NCBI GenBank assembly: GCA_018401565.1
Contig: JAGYKS010000025.1
Location: 434,001-498,000 of the forward strand
Reading direction: 5' to 3'
Length of the DNA stretch: 64,000 bases
DNA from: Acidimicrobiales bacterium
GTDB taxonomy: Bacteria; Actinomycetota; Acidimicrobiia; Acidimicrobiales; Acidimicrobilacustridaceae
In this document: positions 6,671-16,858 of the stretch, one piece after another
Position numbering within the stretch: the first letter of the stretch is position 1
Layout of the letters: each line of letters begins with the position of its first letter
Notes under the pieces: generated by a model
Seen by the model: the letters and a program-made list of their open reading frames with translations, nothing else
The model's database searches: none
What the model was told of the DNA's origin: nothing
Made by a program: the position numbers and the translations under genes

Positions 6671-9600
6671 GTGCATAACGACCGCACCATCGTGGAAAAC
6701 CGCATCACCCGTGAGCTGTTCGAGCGCATTGTTCCCCACGTCCACAGCGACGTGCTGCCGCTGACCGTCGAGGTGTGGCACGCCCCCGGTGAGCCGGTGT
6801 CGGCAGATGAGGCCATGGCCCAGGACTACGGGCCCTATGTGCTCGGGACCGCCTGGGGCAGACCGTGGGGCACCAGCTGGTTTCGCTGCACCGTGGATGT
6901 ACCCGGCGACTGGGTGGGCGACCGCCTCGAGGCCGTGCTCGACCTTGGATTTCATGCTGCAGGACCCGGATTTCAGGCCGAGGGCCTGGTGTGCGCTCGA
7001 CGGCGAGCCGCTGCAGGGTGTGCACCCCCGACGCACCAGCGTGCCGCTGGCCGGTGTGGGCCCGGGGCGCCTGCAGTTTTTCGTGGAGGCGGCTGCCAAC
7101 CCGGTGATGGGACCGGGGTACGGCCCCAACCCCATGGGATCGCTCGATACCGCGCCCGACCGCCCCCTGTACCGGGTGCGTCGGGCCGACCTGGCCGTGC
7201 GTGACGACGCCGTGTTTGGCGCTGTCGCTGGACATTGAGGTGCTCGACGGGTTGATGCGCGCCCTGCACGCTGATGATCCCCGTCGGTCGCAACTGCTGC
7301 GCACGCTGGAACAGGCCTTCAACGCTGTGGACGTGCGTGACGTGTCGGGTACGGCAGCTGGCGCCCGGGCGATCCTGGCGCCAGTGCTGGCCACCCCGGC
7401 GCGCCCCAGCGCCCTGAGCGTGGTGGGGGTGGGCCACGCCCACATCGACACCGCCTGGCTGTGGCCGTTGCGCGAGACGGTGCGCAAGTGCGCCCGCACG
7501 TTCGCCTCGGCCACCCGGCTGATGGACGACTACCCCGAGTACCACTTCGCCTGTTCGCAGGCCGTGCAGTACGACTGGATGGAACGCCAGTACCCGGCGT
7601 TGTTCGAACGCATCACCGAGCGGGTGGCGTCGGGTCAGTTCGTGCCGGTGGGTGGCATGTGGGTCGAAGCCGACATGAACCTGCCCAGCGGCGAGAGCCT
7701 GGTGCGCCAGTTGGTGCACGGTCAGCGGTACTTCCAAAGTCGGTTCGGGGTGCGATGCACCGAGGTGTGGATCCCCGACGTGTTCGGCTATCCCGCCTCG
7801 CTGCCGCAGATCTTCGCCGCCGGCGGCTGTGACCGGTTCGTGACCCAGAAGCTGAGCTGGAACAAGCAGAACCGCTTTCCCCACAACACGTTTTGGTGGG
7901 AGGGCCTCGACGGGTCGCGGGTCCTCACCCACTTCCCTCCCGTGGACACCTACAACGCCGAGGTGACCGGCGGCGAGATGGTGTTCAGCGAACGCAACTT
8001 TTCCGATCATGGCTGGAGCCGCAACGCCCTCATGCCGTTCGGCTACGGCAACGGCGGTGGTGGTCCCACCCGCGAAGATGCTGGAGCGGGCCCGTCGCAT
8101 GGCCGACCTCGACGGCGTACCCACCCTGGCCATCGGCACCACCGACGACTTCTTCACCGCCGTTGAGGCCGAGGCTGCCGCCGGGGCGCCGGTGCCGCAA
8201 TGGCGTGGCGAGCTGTACTTCGAGATGCACCGCGGCACCCTCACCAGCCAGATCCGCACCAAGCTGGGCAATCGCCGGTGCGAGCGACTGCTGCGCGAAG
8301 CCGAGCTCTGGTGGGCCGCTGGCGGCGCGGTGCCCACCGGGGTGGCCGACGAGTTCGACGACCTGTGGAAGCAGGTGCTGGTTCAGCAATTCCACGACAT
8401 CTTGCCGGGGTCGTCGATCGCCTGGGTGCACGCAGACGCCGAGGCTGCGTTTGAGCGCGTGGGTGACCGGGTGGAGCAACTCATTGCCGACGCTTTGGGG
8501 CGACTCGGGCTGGGTGCGGGCCTGCACGTGGCCAACGCCGCCACCCACGCCCGCACCGAGGTGATCGACCTCGACGGGCGGGCCGGTGATGGTGTCGGTG
8601 CCCGGCAGCGCGGTGGCGCCACTGGTGGAACGTTCCTGCGACGACGTCGTCGCCACCACCGACCGGTCCATGGCCAACGAGTCGGTGGCGGTGACGTGGG
8701 ACGCCAACGGCACTGTCACGTCGATCACCGACCTGCGTTGTGACCGTGAGCTGTTGCCGGCCGGGCGGAGTGTGGACGTGGAACTGGCCCCCGACCAGCC
8801 GGTGGAATACGACGCCTGGGACCTTGAGTCGTGGACCCACGGTTTGGGGTCGCCACTGGCCGGTGACGCCACGGTGCAGTGGGTGCGCCGCGACCCGCTG
8901 GTGGCCAGCGTGCGGGTGCGCCGGGCGGTGGGCGACGCCTCGTCGATCGAACTCACCTACACGCTGACCGCCGGTAGCCCCCGTCTGGACATCGGCATCG
9001 ACGTGGACTGGCACGAGTCCGAGCGGCTGCTGTCGTTGATGATTCCGCTCGACGTGCATGCTCCCGAGGCATCGTGTGACATCCAGTTCGGCCAGGTGCG
9101 CCGACCCACCCATGCCAGCAGCCCGTGGGACGCCGCCAAGTTTGAGGTGTGTGCCCATCGGTTCGTGGATCTTGCCGAGCCGAGCTTCGGGGTGGCCGTG
9201 CTCAACAACGGCCGCTTCGGTCATGGTCTGTTCGACGGCGGCATCCGGGTGTCGCTGATGCGGGCGGCACGATTCCCTGACCCCGATGCCGACCAGGGCC
9301 GCCACCACGTGACGGTGACGGTGCTGCCCCATGGGCCCGGCACCCACGAGGTGCTGGCCCACGCCGCGGCGCTCAACATGCCGTTGCGGGTGGTGTCTGG
9401 GGCCAGCGGGCAGGCTGACGGTGGGCAGGGCGCCTACCCGCCGCCGGTGGTGACCGTGGACCACCCCGGGGTGGAACTGTCGGCGGTCAAGCGGGCCGAC
9501 TCCGCCATGGACGGTGGGCCCGACACTGATGGGCAGGCCGATGGTGGGCAGGCCGTTGGCGGGCAGGCCGGTGGCACCACCACCCCCGACGACCTCATCG

Positions 9601-9908
9601 TGCGTCTCAACGAAGCGTGTGGCGACCGTGCTCGGGTGACGGTGCAGGCGGGTGGGGGAGCGTCGTTGGCATGGCGGTGCAACCTGCTGGAAGAACCGCT
9701 GGAGCCTGTTGAGGTGATCGACGGGTCGGTGACCCTTGAGCTGCGACCGTTCGAACTGGTCACCCTGCGCTTCGCCCCTGAGCAGGCCCGTTCGGCCCTG
9801 AGGACTGACGACCTCAGCGGCGGTCGAAGCCGAGGTGGAACGACTCCACCATGCAGGCGAACATGTTGGGGGTGTCCACCACTTCGGCGTCCACCCGCAG
9901 GTTGGTGA
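6671..9908 (+). CDS. Alpha-mannosidase, glycoside hydrolase family 38 (frame interrupted)
   Basis: Retaining alpha-mannosidase of about 1,040 aa acting on mannose-containing glycans. The N-terminal galactose-binding-like part (MHNDRTIVENRITRELFERI, GTAWGRPWGTSWFR) is followed by the GH38 barrel. VVGVGHAHIDTAWLWPLRET carries the zinc-binding His and Asp, and EVWIPDVFGYPASLPQIF carries the nucleophile Asp. KQVLVQQFHDILPGSSI is the conserved late zinc His region. C-terminal beta domains follow (AHRFVDLAEPSFGVAVLNN, FGHGLFDGGIRVSL). Four shifts break the frame, near 6993, 7215, 8075 and 8580, each explained by one or two bases next to a short run. The last frame stays open to 9908 over the end of the P450 gene; the true stop is probably near 9800. 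A Gly/Gln/Asp repeat (about 9415-9570) interrupts the C-terminal domain. Confidence 0.85.
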
Positions 9909-11010
9909 TGCGGGTGGTGAGTTGTTCGAGCACCCGGGTCAGTACCAGTCGGGCCAGTGATGCTCCCAGGCAGAAGTGGGTGCCGAACCCGAAGCCCACA
10001 TGCGGGTTGGGGTTGCGGGTGACGTCGAAGCGGTAGGGGTCGTCGAACACGGTTTCATCCCGGTTGCCCGACGGGTACACCAGCATCACCCTGTCACCGG
10101 CGGCGATGGGCACTCCGCCGATGGTGGTGTCCACTGCGGCCACCCGGAAGAAGTTGTTGAGTGGGGTGACCCACCGCACCAGCTCGTCCACGGCGGTGGG
10201 GATGTGCTCGGGGTGCGCTGCCAGCAGTTCCCACTGGTCGTTGTGGTCGCAGAACGTGCGCAGGCCACGGCTGATCACGGTGCGGGTGGTCTCGGCGCCA
10301 CCGGAGATGAACAACCCCACCTCGTGAATCATGGTGTTCACATCGAGTGGCTCGCCGTCGATCTCGGCGTTGGCCCACACCGACATGAGGTCGTCCATGG
10401 GGCAGCCCCGACGCTCCTCGATCATGGGGCCCATGTCGCCGGCGAACTCCATGATGGCGGTGATCATGGCCATGGCCACGTCGTTGTCCACCGGTGCCTG
10501 GTCGTAGGCCATGAGCCGCTCGGCCCAGCTCTTGATGTCGGGCCAGCGGTCTTCGGGCCAGCCCAGCAGGCGGGCGGTCATGCGGGTGGGCAGCTGGCCG
10601 GCCAGCCCGTCGATGACCTCCACGGTGCCGTCATCGATGAAGGCATCGGTCATCTCGATGGTGGCGTCGGTGATCCACTCGTCGTGACCGCGCACCGCCT
10701 TGGGGGTGAAACGCCTTGACACCAGCCGACGCTGGTCGGCGTGGCGGGGATCGTCGAGGGCGATCATGTTGGTCTCGTCGGGGGCGTCGTAGGAGCGGTA
10801 ACCGCGGCCGCTCACGAAGATGGCGTTGCGGGCCTCGGTGTCCTGGATGTCGTGGTGCATGGTGACGGCCCACAGGTCGTTGCGCTCGTCACGGAACACC
10901 GGTTCGTTGGCTCGCATCCACCGCAACGGGGCGTGGAAGTCACCGGTCCAGAAATGCGGATCGAGGAGGTCCACATCGGGACGGGTGTCGGGCTGCGTGG
11001 TTATTGCCAT
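9814..11010 (-). CDS. Cytochrome P450
   Basis: Heme monooxygenase, 398 aa, soluble bacterial type. The start is the ATG at 11010 (MAITTQPDTRPDVDLLDPHF). Motifs in order: the I-helix GLFISGGAETTRTVISRG with the acid-alcohol ET pair, the K-helix DELVRW (ExxR), the meander NPHVGFGFGTHFCLGASLAR with the heme-ligand Cys, and RGYRSYDAPDETN in the B region. Length and motifs match CYP families of actinobacteria that hydroxylate steroids, terpenes or fatty acids. No ferredoxin or reductase gene is adjacent, so the redox partner is elsewhere. It is convergent with the mannosidase gene. Substrate unknown. Confidence 0.93.
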   Translation of the reverse strand: MAITTQPDTRPDVDLLDPHFWTGDFHAPLRWMRANEPVFRDERNDLWAVTMHHDIQDTEARNAIFVSGRGYRSYDAPDETNMIALDDPRHADQRRLVSRRFTPKAVRGHDEWITDATIEMTDAFIDDGTVEVIDGLAGQLPTRMTARLLGWPEDRWPDIKSWAERLMAYDQAPVDNDVAMAMITAIMEFAGDMGPMIEERRGCPMDDLMSVWANAEIDGEPLDVNTMIHEVGLFISGGAETTRTVISRGLRTFCDHNDQWELLAAHPEHIPTAVDELVRWVTPLNNFFRVAAVDTTIGGVPIAAGDRVMLVYPSGNRDETVFDDPYRFDVTRNPNPHVGFGFGTHFCLGASLARLVLTRVLEQLTTRITNLRVDAEVVDTPNMFACMVESFHLGFDRR

Positions 11011-11022
11011 GGGGGCAGCATC

Positions 11023-11102
11023 GCACCCTGTGCCCCTGCGGGCAACGCACCCTGTGCCCCTATGGGGCAACGCACCCTGTGCCCCTGCGGGGCAACGCAC
11101 CC
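11023..11102. repeat. Tandem 25-bp repeat, 3.2 copies
   Basis: Three units beginning GCACCCTGTGCCCC and ending GGGGCAAC (first copy one G short, second copy TATG for TGCG), then a partial GCACCC. The array lies just upstream of the leftward P450 start and the rightward DUF2142 start, so it sits inside a divergent promoter region. Confidence 0.9.
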
Positions 11103-11135
11103 GCCAGTGGGTCAGGCACTAGCGTCGCCGGTGCG

Positions 11136-12894
11136 ATGTCTGCCGTGCCCATGACTCCTGCCGGTCCGTCGACCCGCAGCCCATCGACGCTGCGACGCTG
11201 GGCGGCACGACACCACCCGGTGGTGTGGTGGATCGTGGTGGCCAAGATCACGTTCACCCTGTGCTTCAGCCTGCTGGTCCCGTTCTTCCGCGGTCCTGAT
11301 GAGGTGCTCCACCTGTCCATGCTTCGCTGGTACGGCACCAGCGTGGGGTACACCGACCCCACCGTGAAGCTGCCAGTCGATCCTGCCCTGCTGGCCATTG
11401 GGGTGGACCCACCGCGAGGCCCCGGCGAGACATCGCGTCCACCGTTGCAGGAGGGCGCTGCGCCGCCACGTGCCGACCGCCCCACCCTCGACGAGCTGTC
11501 GGCGGCCATCGCCGACGGGACGATCGACGGCGGATCGGGCGAGGCCACCAACCAGCTCAGCCAGCACCCGGCGCTGTTTTACGTGGCCACCAACGCCGTC
11601 ACCGGGGTGGTTGCCGGGCTGGTGCCGTCGGACGTGTGGTCGTGGGATCGGCAGTCGTTGTTGTACCGATGGGAATCGGTGGCGTTGTCGGGGGTGCTGC
11701 CGCTGCTGGCATCGGCTGCCGCCCTGGCCGCCGGGCTGCGCCGACGTGCCGCCGCGGTGGCTGCTGCCTTCGTGTTTCTGGTGCCCATGCACAGTTTTTT
11801 GGGTTCGGTGATCAACAGCGACTCGTTCGTGGTGCTCATGGCCAGTGCCGGCATCACCGCCACCGTGGTGTTTTTGGGTCGGGGTCACCAACGCCGCTGG
11901 GCTCTGGCTGCGGCGGGGTGTGTCGCCGTTGCGGTGGCTTCCAAGTCCACCGCCCTCCCGGTGCTGCCGTGGATGTTGGCAGCGGTGGCGCTGCCGGTGT
12001 GGTGGGCATGGCGGGCCAGCGCCCCGGTGCGCCGCCACGTCACCACCCTGGCCATGGCGGTGGCGATCGCCGTGGTGGGTGCCTCGTGGCAGCTGGCGAA
12101 TCTGGTGCGCTTCGGCAAGGTGCAGCCGTCGTCGTACCGGCTCGACGTGCGTGACGACGTGGCCACGTCGTTGGGCGAGTTCGTCACCACCTGGCCAGCC
12201 CGGCTGAGCGTGAGTTTTTGGGGCCAGCCCGGTCGGCGCACCGGGGTGTCGCTGCCTGAGGCGGTGACCGGTGTGCTGTCGGTGGCAGCCATCGTGCTCA
12301 TGGCGGTGGGTTTGCTGGCGGCATGGCGTGCGGGGCACGGGCAGGGCCATTCCCTCCATGCTGGCGTTGCTGTGCGTGGTGCAGGTGGCGCTGGTGTTTC
12401 GCACCAACTGGGCCGGGTACTTCAGGGGTTCGGGGCTCGAGGGCTTCCAGGGTCGGTACTTCTTCATCGTGCTGGTGCCCATGGCGGTGCTGGTGGCCAT
12501 GGGGGTGGCGGCACTGACTGGCGGCTCGGGTGCAACGGCCGACGCCGTGGTCCGCCGGGTCAGCGCCCTTCGGGTGGCGATTGCCATGGCCGCAACCGGC
12601 TGGGTGCTGCACGCCATGGTGGCCGAGCGCATGATTGAGCGGTATTGGGGTGAGCCCGGTGCGTCGCTGGCGTCGCACGTGGCAGCGGTGCGGGCATGGA
12701 GCCCACTGCCGAACCTGGCCACCATGGTGGTGTTGTGGTCGCCGGTGATGGTGGCTGTCGCCGCCGTGCTGACGTGGCTGGTGCGTCGGCTGGTGGGGCG
12801 TGGGCCGGCCACGCTCGGGTCGGATGGGCGTGGGTCAGGCGGGGTCAGTCAGTCAGGTTCGCCCCGGGACGCGTTGCCAGCCACGCCTGGGTGA
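11136..12894 (+). CDS. DUF2142-like polytopic membrane protein (frame interrupted)
   Basis: Large membrane protein, about 585 aa when repaired, resembling DUF2142/glycosyltransferase-like envelope proteins. After the ATG at 11136 come a first TM (VVWWIVVAKITFTLCFSLLV), then PFFRGPDEVLHLSMLRWYG, an extracytoplasmic loop with NQLSQHPALFYV, and about nine further TM segments including SVINSDSFVVLMASAGITA. PDE-H and HPP/HPALFY motifs near the start are typical. A shift near 12340 moves the C-terminus (VFRTNWAGYFRGSGLEGFQG, RYFFIVLVPMAVL) into another frame; FQGRYF is the usual DUF2142 end motif. It ends in a 50-nt tail-to-tail overlap with the epimerase gene. A role in surface polysaccharide export or modification is inferred. 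Confidence 0.7.
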
Positions 12895-13828
12895 TGGCCA
12901 TGCCCTCGTCGAGGTCGATGGCGGGCGCGTAACCCAGCGACGCCACCTTGTCGGCGGAGTACTGGCCGGTGCGCATCAGGTACCGCACTGCCTCGGGGTC
13001 CAGCCCGAACGACAGCGCCTCGTCGGCGGTCACCGACGGCACCTCGTCGATGCCGGCCATGGCCAGCAGTCGGCCGTAGAACTCGGTGGTGGTGGTGCGG
13101 CGCTGGTCGGTGATCACAAACGGCTCCCCGCTGCGGCCCGACTCGAGCACCACGGCGATCCCGTCGATCAGATTGTCGATGAATACATGGTTGATCAACG
13201 GCTTGGCGTCGGCACCGATGGATGCCCACAACCCGGACTGCATGGCCTCGAACGGACGCACCACCCACGGCACCGAACCGGGTCCGTACACATCGCCGGG
13301 CCGGATGATGAACACGTCGAACACCCCGGGGTCATGCAGGGCCAGTACGGCCTGCTCCGAGGCGATCTTGGTGATGCAGTACGGGTTGTCGGCGCCGTCA
13401 GTGGGGCCGGTCTCGTCGATGCCATCGGGGTAGTCGAAGCCGTAGACCATCACCGACGAAAAGTGCACGAACCGGCGCACCCCGGCGTTGCGGGCGGCGG
13501 TGGCCACGGTGACCGGGCCGTCCACGTTGATGGAGGTGAACACGTCCATGTCGCCGCTTTCGGCCACCAAAGCGGCGGTGTGGAACACGGTGTCGAGACC
13601 CTGACAGAACGCCGCCATGTCGTCGGCGTTGGTGATGTCACCCACCGTGGTGACCGCGCCCATGTCGGCCCATGTGGTGTCGGGATGGGCTCGCAGGTCC
13701 ACGCCACGCACCTCGTCGCCGGCCAGGCGCAGCCGGCGGGCCAGCGCGGTCCCGATGAACCCTGTGCCGGTGATGCCGACGGTGCCGCCGCCGGCAACGG
13801 TGGTGAACACAAAATCGTTGGTAGTCAC
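12845..13828 (-). CDS. NAD(P)-dependent epimerase/dehydratase (extended SDR)
   Basis: Extended short-chain dehydrogenase, 327 aa. VGITGTGFIGTALARRL is the TGxxGxxG nucleotide loop and VDLRAHPD follows beta-2. VHFSSVMVYGFD carries the Ser, and NPYCITKIASEQ carries the catalytic YxxxK. RPGDVYGPGSVPWVVRPF and HVFIDNLIDGI are the substrate-side motifs seen in 3-beta-HSD/sugar-epimerase relatives. The start is a GTG at 13828 with a perfect AGGAGG. An acidic residue after beta-2 (VDLR) suggests NAD rather than NADP. Substrate (nucleotide sugar or sterol) cannot be decided. It is divergent from the Sua5 gene. Confidence 0.9.
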   Translation of the reverse strand: MTTNDFVFTTVAGGGTVGITGTGFIGTALARRLRLAGDEVRGVDLRAHPDTTWADMGAVTTVGDITNADDMAAFCQGLDTVFHTAALVAESGDMDVFTSINVDGPVTVATAARNAGVRRFVHFSSVMVYGFDYPDGIDETGPTDGADNPYCITKIASEQAVLALHDPGVFDVFIIRPGDVYGPGSVPWVVRPFEAMQSGLWASIGADAKPLINHVFIDNLIDGIAVVLESGRSGEPFVITDQRRTTTTEFYGRLLAMAGIDEVPSVTADEALSFGLDPEAVRYLMRTGQYSADKVASLGYAPAIDLDEGMAITQAWLATRPGANLTD

Positions 13829-13913
13829 GGATCCTCCTGGAGGTGCTGGCGCGCCGACCAGTGTCGCACGCTGGCGTCACCCGACGCGTTGGTGCGCAGG
13901 CCATGATTGGGTC

Positions 13914-14960
13914 ATGGGCGGGCCTGTGATCACCACCGATGTGGATGCCGCCGTGGCCGTGTTGCGAGCCGGTGGCCTCGTGGGCCTTCCCACCGAGACG
14001 GTGTACGGGCTGGCGGCAGTGGCCACCAACCCCGACGCCGTGGCCCGGATCTTCGCCGTCAAGGGCCGACCGGCCGACCACCCACTCATTGTCCATCTGC
14101 CCGACGCCAGCCATGTGGGCCGGTGGACCGACCACACCCCTGCGGCACTCGAGGTGCTGGCGGCGGCACTGTGGCCCGGTCCGTTGACCATCGTGGTTCC
14201 CGCCGGTGCCAGCGTGCCGTCGGTGGTGACCGGCGGCCGGCCCACCGTGGCGCTGCGTGTGCCGGCCCACCCGGTGGCCCTGGAGGTGTTGCGGCGGCTG
14301 GGTGAGGCGGTGGCAGCGCCATCGGCCAACCGGTTCGGCAAGGTGAGCCCGACCACCGCGGCCCACGTGGCTGCCGACCTGGGCGACGACGTGGACCTGG
14401 TGCTCGACGGCGGGCCGTGCGACGTGGGGGTGGAGTCCACCATCGTGGACCTCACCGGTGACCACCCCGAGGTGCTGCGCACCGGAGCGGTGACCGCCGC
14501 CCAGTTGTCGGACCTTTTGGGTGAACCGGTGGGGGTGTGGGCCGGCGACGGAGCTGCCCGAGCCCCCGGAATGTTGGCGTCGCACTACGCCCCCACCGCC
14601 CGGGTGGTGGTGGTCGACGCTCCCGGTGACGCCGGGTCGGCGCTGGCGGCCGCTTCGGTGGTGGGTCCAGTGGCGGTGCTGGCCGGCACCGTGACCGAGC
14701 TCGACGATTGCCAGCTCTCGCTTCGGTCAGTGGGCGTCAACGACGTGGTTGAACTCGAACCGGTGGGTGACGCCGACGGGTTCGCCCGGCAGGTCTACGA
14801 CCGTTTGCGCCAGGTGGACCGCCTGGGTTGTGTCGCCGTGGTGGTGGTGGCACCGCCTGCAGGTGGCGTGGGCGACGCGGTGCGAGACCGGCTGGACGCG
14901 CTGCGACCGGTTCGGCCGCCGGCACCGCCTGAAGGTGGGGTCTGTCAGCCGTCGCCGTGA
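13914..14960 (+). CDS. L-threonylcarbamoyladenylate synthase (Sua5/YrdC/YwlC)
   Basis: Makes threonylcarbamoyl-AMP from threonine, bicarbonate and ATP, the first step of the t6A modification of ANN-decoding tRNAs. The YrdC domain (residues about 10-190) shows GGLVGLPTETVYGLAA, AVKGRPADHPLIVHL, ALWPGPLTIVVPA, VALRVPAHPVALEVL and APSANRFGKVSPTTAAHV, plus GVESTIVDLTGDHPEVLRTG. A linker PGMLASHYAPTARVVVV leads into the Sua5 C-terminal domain, so this is the long Sua5 form. The start ATG at 13914 was chosen because MGGPVITTDVDAAVAVLRAG begins right at the domain. No partner (TsaD/TsaB) lies nearby. Confidence 0.92.
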   Translation: MGGPVITTDVDAAVAVLRAGGLVGLPTETVYGLAAVATNPDAVARIFAVKGRPADHPLIVHLPDASHVGRWTDHTPAALEVLAAALWPGPLTIVVPAGASVPSVVTGGRPTVALRVPAHPVALEVLRRLGEAVAAPSANRFGKVSPTTAAHVAADLGDDVDLVLDGGPCDVGVESTIVDLTGDHPEVLRTGAVTAAQLSDLLGEPVGVWAGDGAARAPGMLASHYAPTARVVVVDAPGDAGSALAAASVVGPVAVLAGTVTELDDCQLSLRSVGVNDVVELEPVGDADGFARQVYDRLRQVDRLGCVAVVVVAPPAGGVGDAVRDRLDALRPVRPPAPPEGGVCQPSP

Positions 14961-14979
14961 ACGCAGATTGTGGGGCGAC

Positions 14980-16650
14980 TCAGCCGTCCACGGTGATGCG
15001 GCGGGTATGCCAACCGGTGGCGCCGTCGGGGGCGACGGGCCGTGGCGTCTCGGGCTGGGTGGCCCCGGTGCGGTCGGTGGCCCGAACCCGAATGCGGTGC
15101 AGGCCCGGGGTGGCGTCCCACATGACCTGCCATTGCCGCCAGGTATCGGCAGACAGCGGCTCGCTCAGTTCGGCGGTGACCCACGGTTCGTCATCCACCT
15201 GCACCTCAACTTTTTCGATGCCGATGTTGGGCGCCCACGCCACCCCGGCGATGGGTACCGGGCCGGGCCCGGAAAGCGAACGTCCGTTGGGTACGTCGAT
15301 GCGTGACTGGGTGCGCACCGGACCCTCCTTGGACCACCCCCGCGGCACCCAGTAGGCGTCGAAGCCGTCCCAGGTGGTGAGTTCCAGTTCGCTGAGCCAT
15401 TTGGTGGCCGACACGTAGCCGTACAGTCCCGACACCACCAGACGGGCGGGAAATCCGTTGCGCACCGGCAGGGGCTCACCGTTCATGCCCACTGCCACCA
15501 GAGCGGTGCGACCGTCGTACACGGCCTCGGTGGGGAATCCCACGGTGAACCCTTCCACCGAACGTCCCACCAGTTGGTCGGCACCGGGCTGCACCCCGGC
15601 GGCGTCGAGCACGTCGGCCAGGCGTACCCCCTGCCACACCGCAGTTCCCACCAGCGACCCACCCACGGTGTTGGACACGCACGACAGGGTCACCACCTGC
15701 TCGGTCATGGGCAGGGCCAGCAGTTCGTCGTAGGTGAGGCTGTAGGGGCGATCCACCATGCCGGTGATGTCCATCGACCAGGTGGCGGGGTCCACGTCGG
15801 GGATCACCAGGGCGGTGTCGATGCGGTAGAAGTCCCGGTTGGGGGTGATGGTGGGGGTGAGCCCCGGGATGCCCAGGTCGGTACCGGCGGCCCCAACCCG
15901 GCTGGCCCCCGGTGTGGTGACGGCGGGGGGAAGCACCACGGTGGACCGTGCCACCTCGGCCACTGATGAGCCCCGCAGGGCCCGGCCGGCAAACCCGACC
16001 ACCACGGCAAATGCGCCGGTGGCACCGGCCCACACAAGGAATGTCCGCCGGGCGGTTCCCGCCGTTGCGGTGGCACCCGACGTACTGCCGTACGCGCTGC
16101 CCGAGCGACGGCCCGATGTGAGGCTCGCCGTGGTGGTGACCGGCAGGGGACTACCGCCAGCAGCGATGCCCAGCAACCAGGTCAGGGTGGCCCAACCGGC
16201 CAGCGCGGCCGATCCGGCCGCCAGCACCACCACCCAGGCCACAGCGCCCTCGATGGCCAGCCCGGCGGCGGCCCCGGCGACTGCGGCAGCACTGAACGCC
16301 ACCGGTGGCACCCATCGTCGGTGGGCCCCAAGGCGCCCGATCACCGCCCCCAGCACCAGACACACCACCACGATGCCCGCCACCAGGGTGGGCTTGGACG
16401 CCGACCCCAACGTGGACACGGCAGGAGCTGCCAGCGGGCGTCCCCCCGAGTCGATGAACCAGTCGCCGACGGCCCCCAGCAGGCTGGAGCTGGTTCCGGT
16501 GATCACCCCGCCGAGGCCACCCACCAGTTCCCCGGTGGCCAGCGCCATGCCGGCAGCCACCGCGCCCGACCACCAGGTCAGCGACAGGGGTGGACCCGCT
16601 CGCAACGGGGACTGGGCCATGGGGCGTTCGGCAGGGATTGGAGGGATCAC
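14980..16650 (-). CDS. Membrane-anchored sulfite-oxidase-family molybdopterin oxidoreductase
   Basis: 556 aa. The N-terminal 220 residues hold five or so hydrophobic segments (LTWWSGAVAAGMALATGELV, TLVAGIVVVCLVLGAVIG and others) and a last one after ARRTFLVWAGATGAF. The rest is an extracytoplasmic molybdopterin domain: FYRIDTALVIPDVDPATW, MVDRPYSLTYDELLALPM, VVTLSCVSNTVGGSLVGTA (the Cys is the Mo ligand), WQGVRLADVLDAAGV, and NGFPARLVVSGLYGYVSATK. A C-terminal Ig-like dimerisation part follows (IAGVAWAPNIGIEKVEVQVD). This is the common actinobacterial architecture for proteins annotated as molybdopterin-dependent oxidoreductase; sulfite as substrate is not proven. Confidence 0.9.
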   Translation of the reverse strand: MIPPIPAERPMAQSPLRAGPPLSLTWWSGAVAAGMALATGELVGGLGGVITGTSSSLLGAVGDWFIDSGGRPLAAPAVSTLGSASKPTLVAGIVVVCLVLGAVIGRLGAHRRWVPPVAFSAAAVAGAAAGLAIEGAVAWVVVLAAGSAALAGWATLTWLLGIAAGGSPLPVTTTASLTSGRRSGSAYGSTSGATATAGTARRTFLVWAGATGAFAVVVGFAGRALRGSSVAEVARSTVVLPPAVTTPGASRVGAAGTDLGIPGLTPTITPNRDFYRIDTALVIPDVDPATWSMDITGMVDRPYSLTYDELLALPMTEQVVTLSCVSNTVGGSLVGTAVWQGVRLADVLDAAGVQPGADQLVGRSVEGFTVGFPTEAVYDGRTALVAVGMNGEPLPVRNGFPARLVVSGLYGYVSATKWLSELELTTWDGFDAYWVPRGWSKEGPVRTQSRIDVPNGRSLSGPGPVPIAGVAWAPNIGIEKVEVQVDDEPWVTAELSEPLSADTWRQWQVMWDATPGLHRIRVRATDRTGATQPETPRPVAPDGATGWHTRRITVDG

Positions 16651-16858
16651 TAGTGGAAGCCAACAGCGAAGGGCCCCAGGACCTTCCCGATACCTGATTG
16701 GGCGAGCCGAAGGTCACGGTGTGAACTATGGCCACGCAGGGTGTCGGGGGGCGCGTCCAGCCAGGCAGTGGGCTACCGTGCCCTCGGCACCTCCGGGTGC
16801 GATCCACCACGATGCAGCGCAACGCAGCGAAGGACCCGATGGCCAACGACATCCCCCC

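Noticed and set aside
6671-9908. True pseudogene status of the mannosidase
   Set aside because: All catalytic motifs are intact and each shift is a one- or two-base change at a short run, the same error type as in essential genes of the window.
9814-14960. P450, membrane protein, epimerase and Sua5 as a biosynthetic gene cluster
   Set aside because: Strands alternate, no core synthase is present and Sua5 is a tRNA-modification gene; proximity looks incidental.
15839-16858. Rightward frame upstream of the desaturase as part of that protein
   Set aside because: It runs antisense through the sulfite-oxidase-like gene and is low-complexity Ala/Pro/Thr; no desaturase has such an extension.
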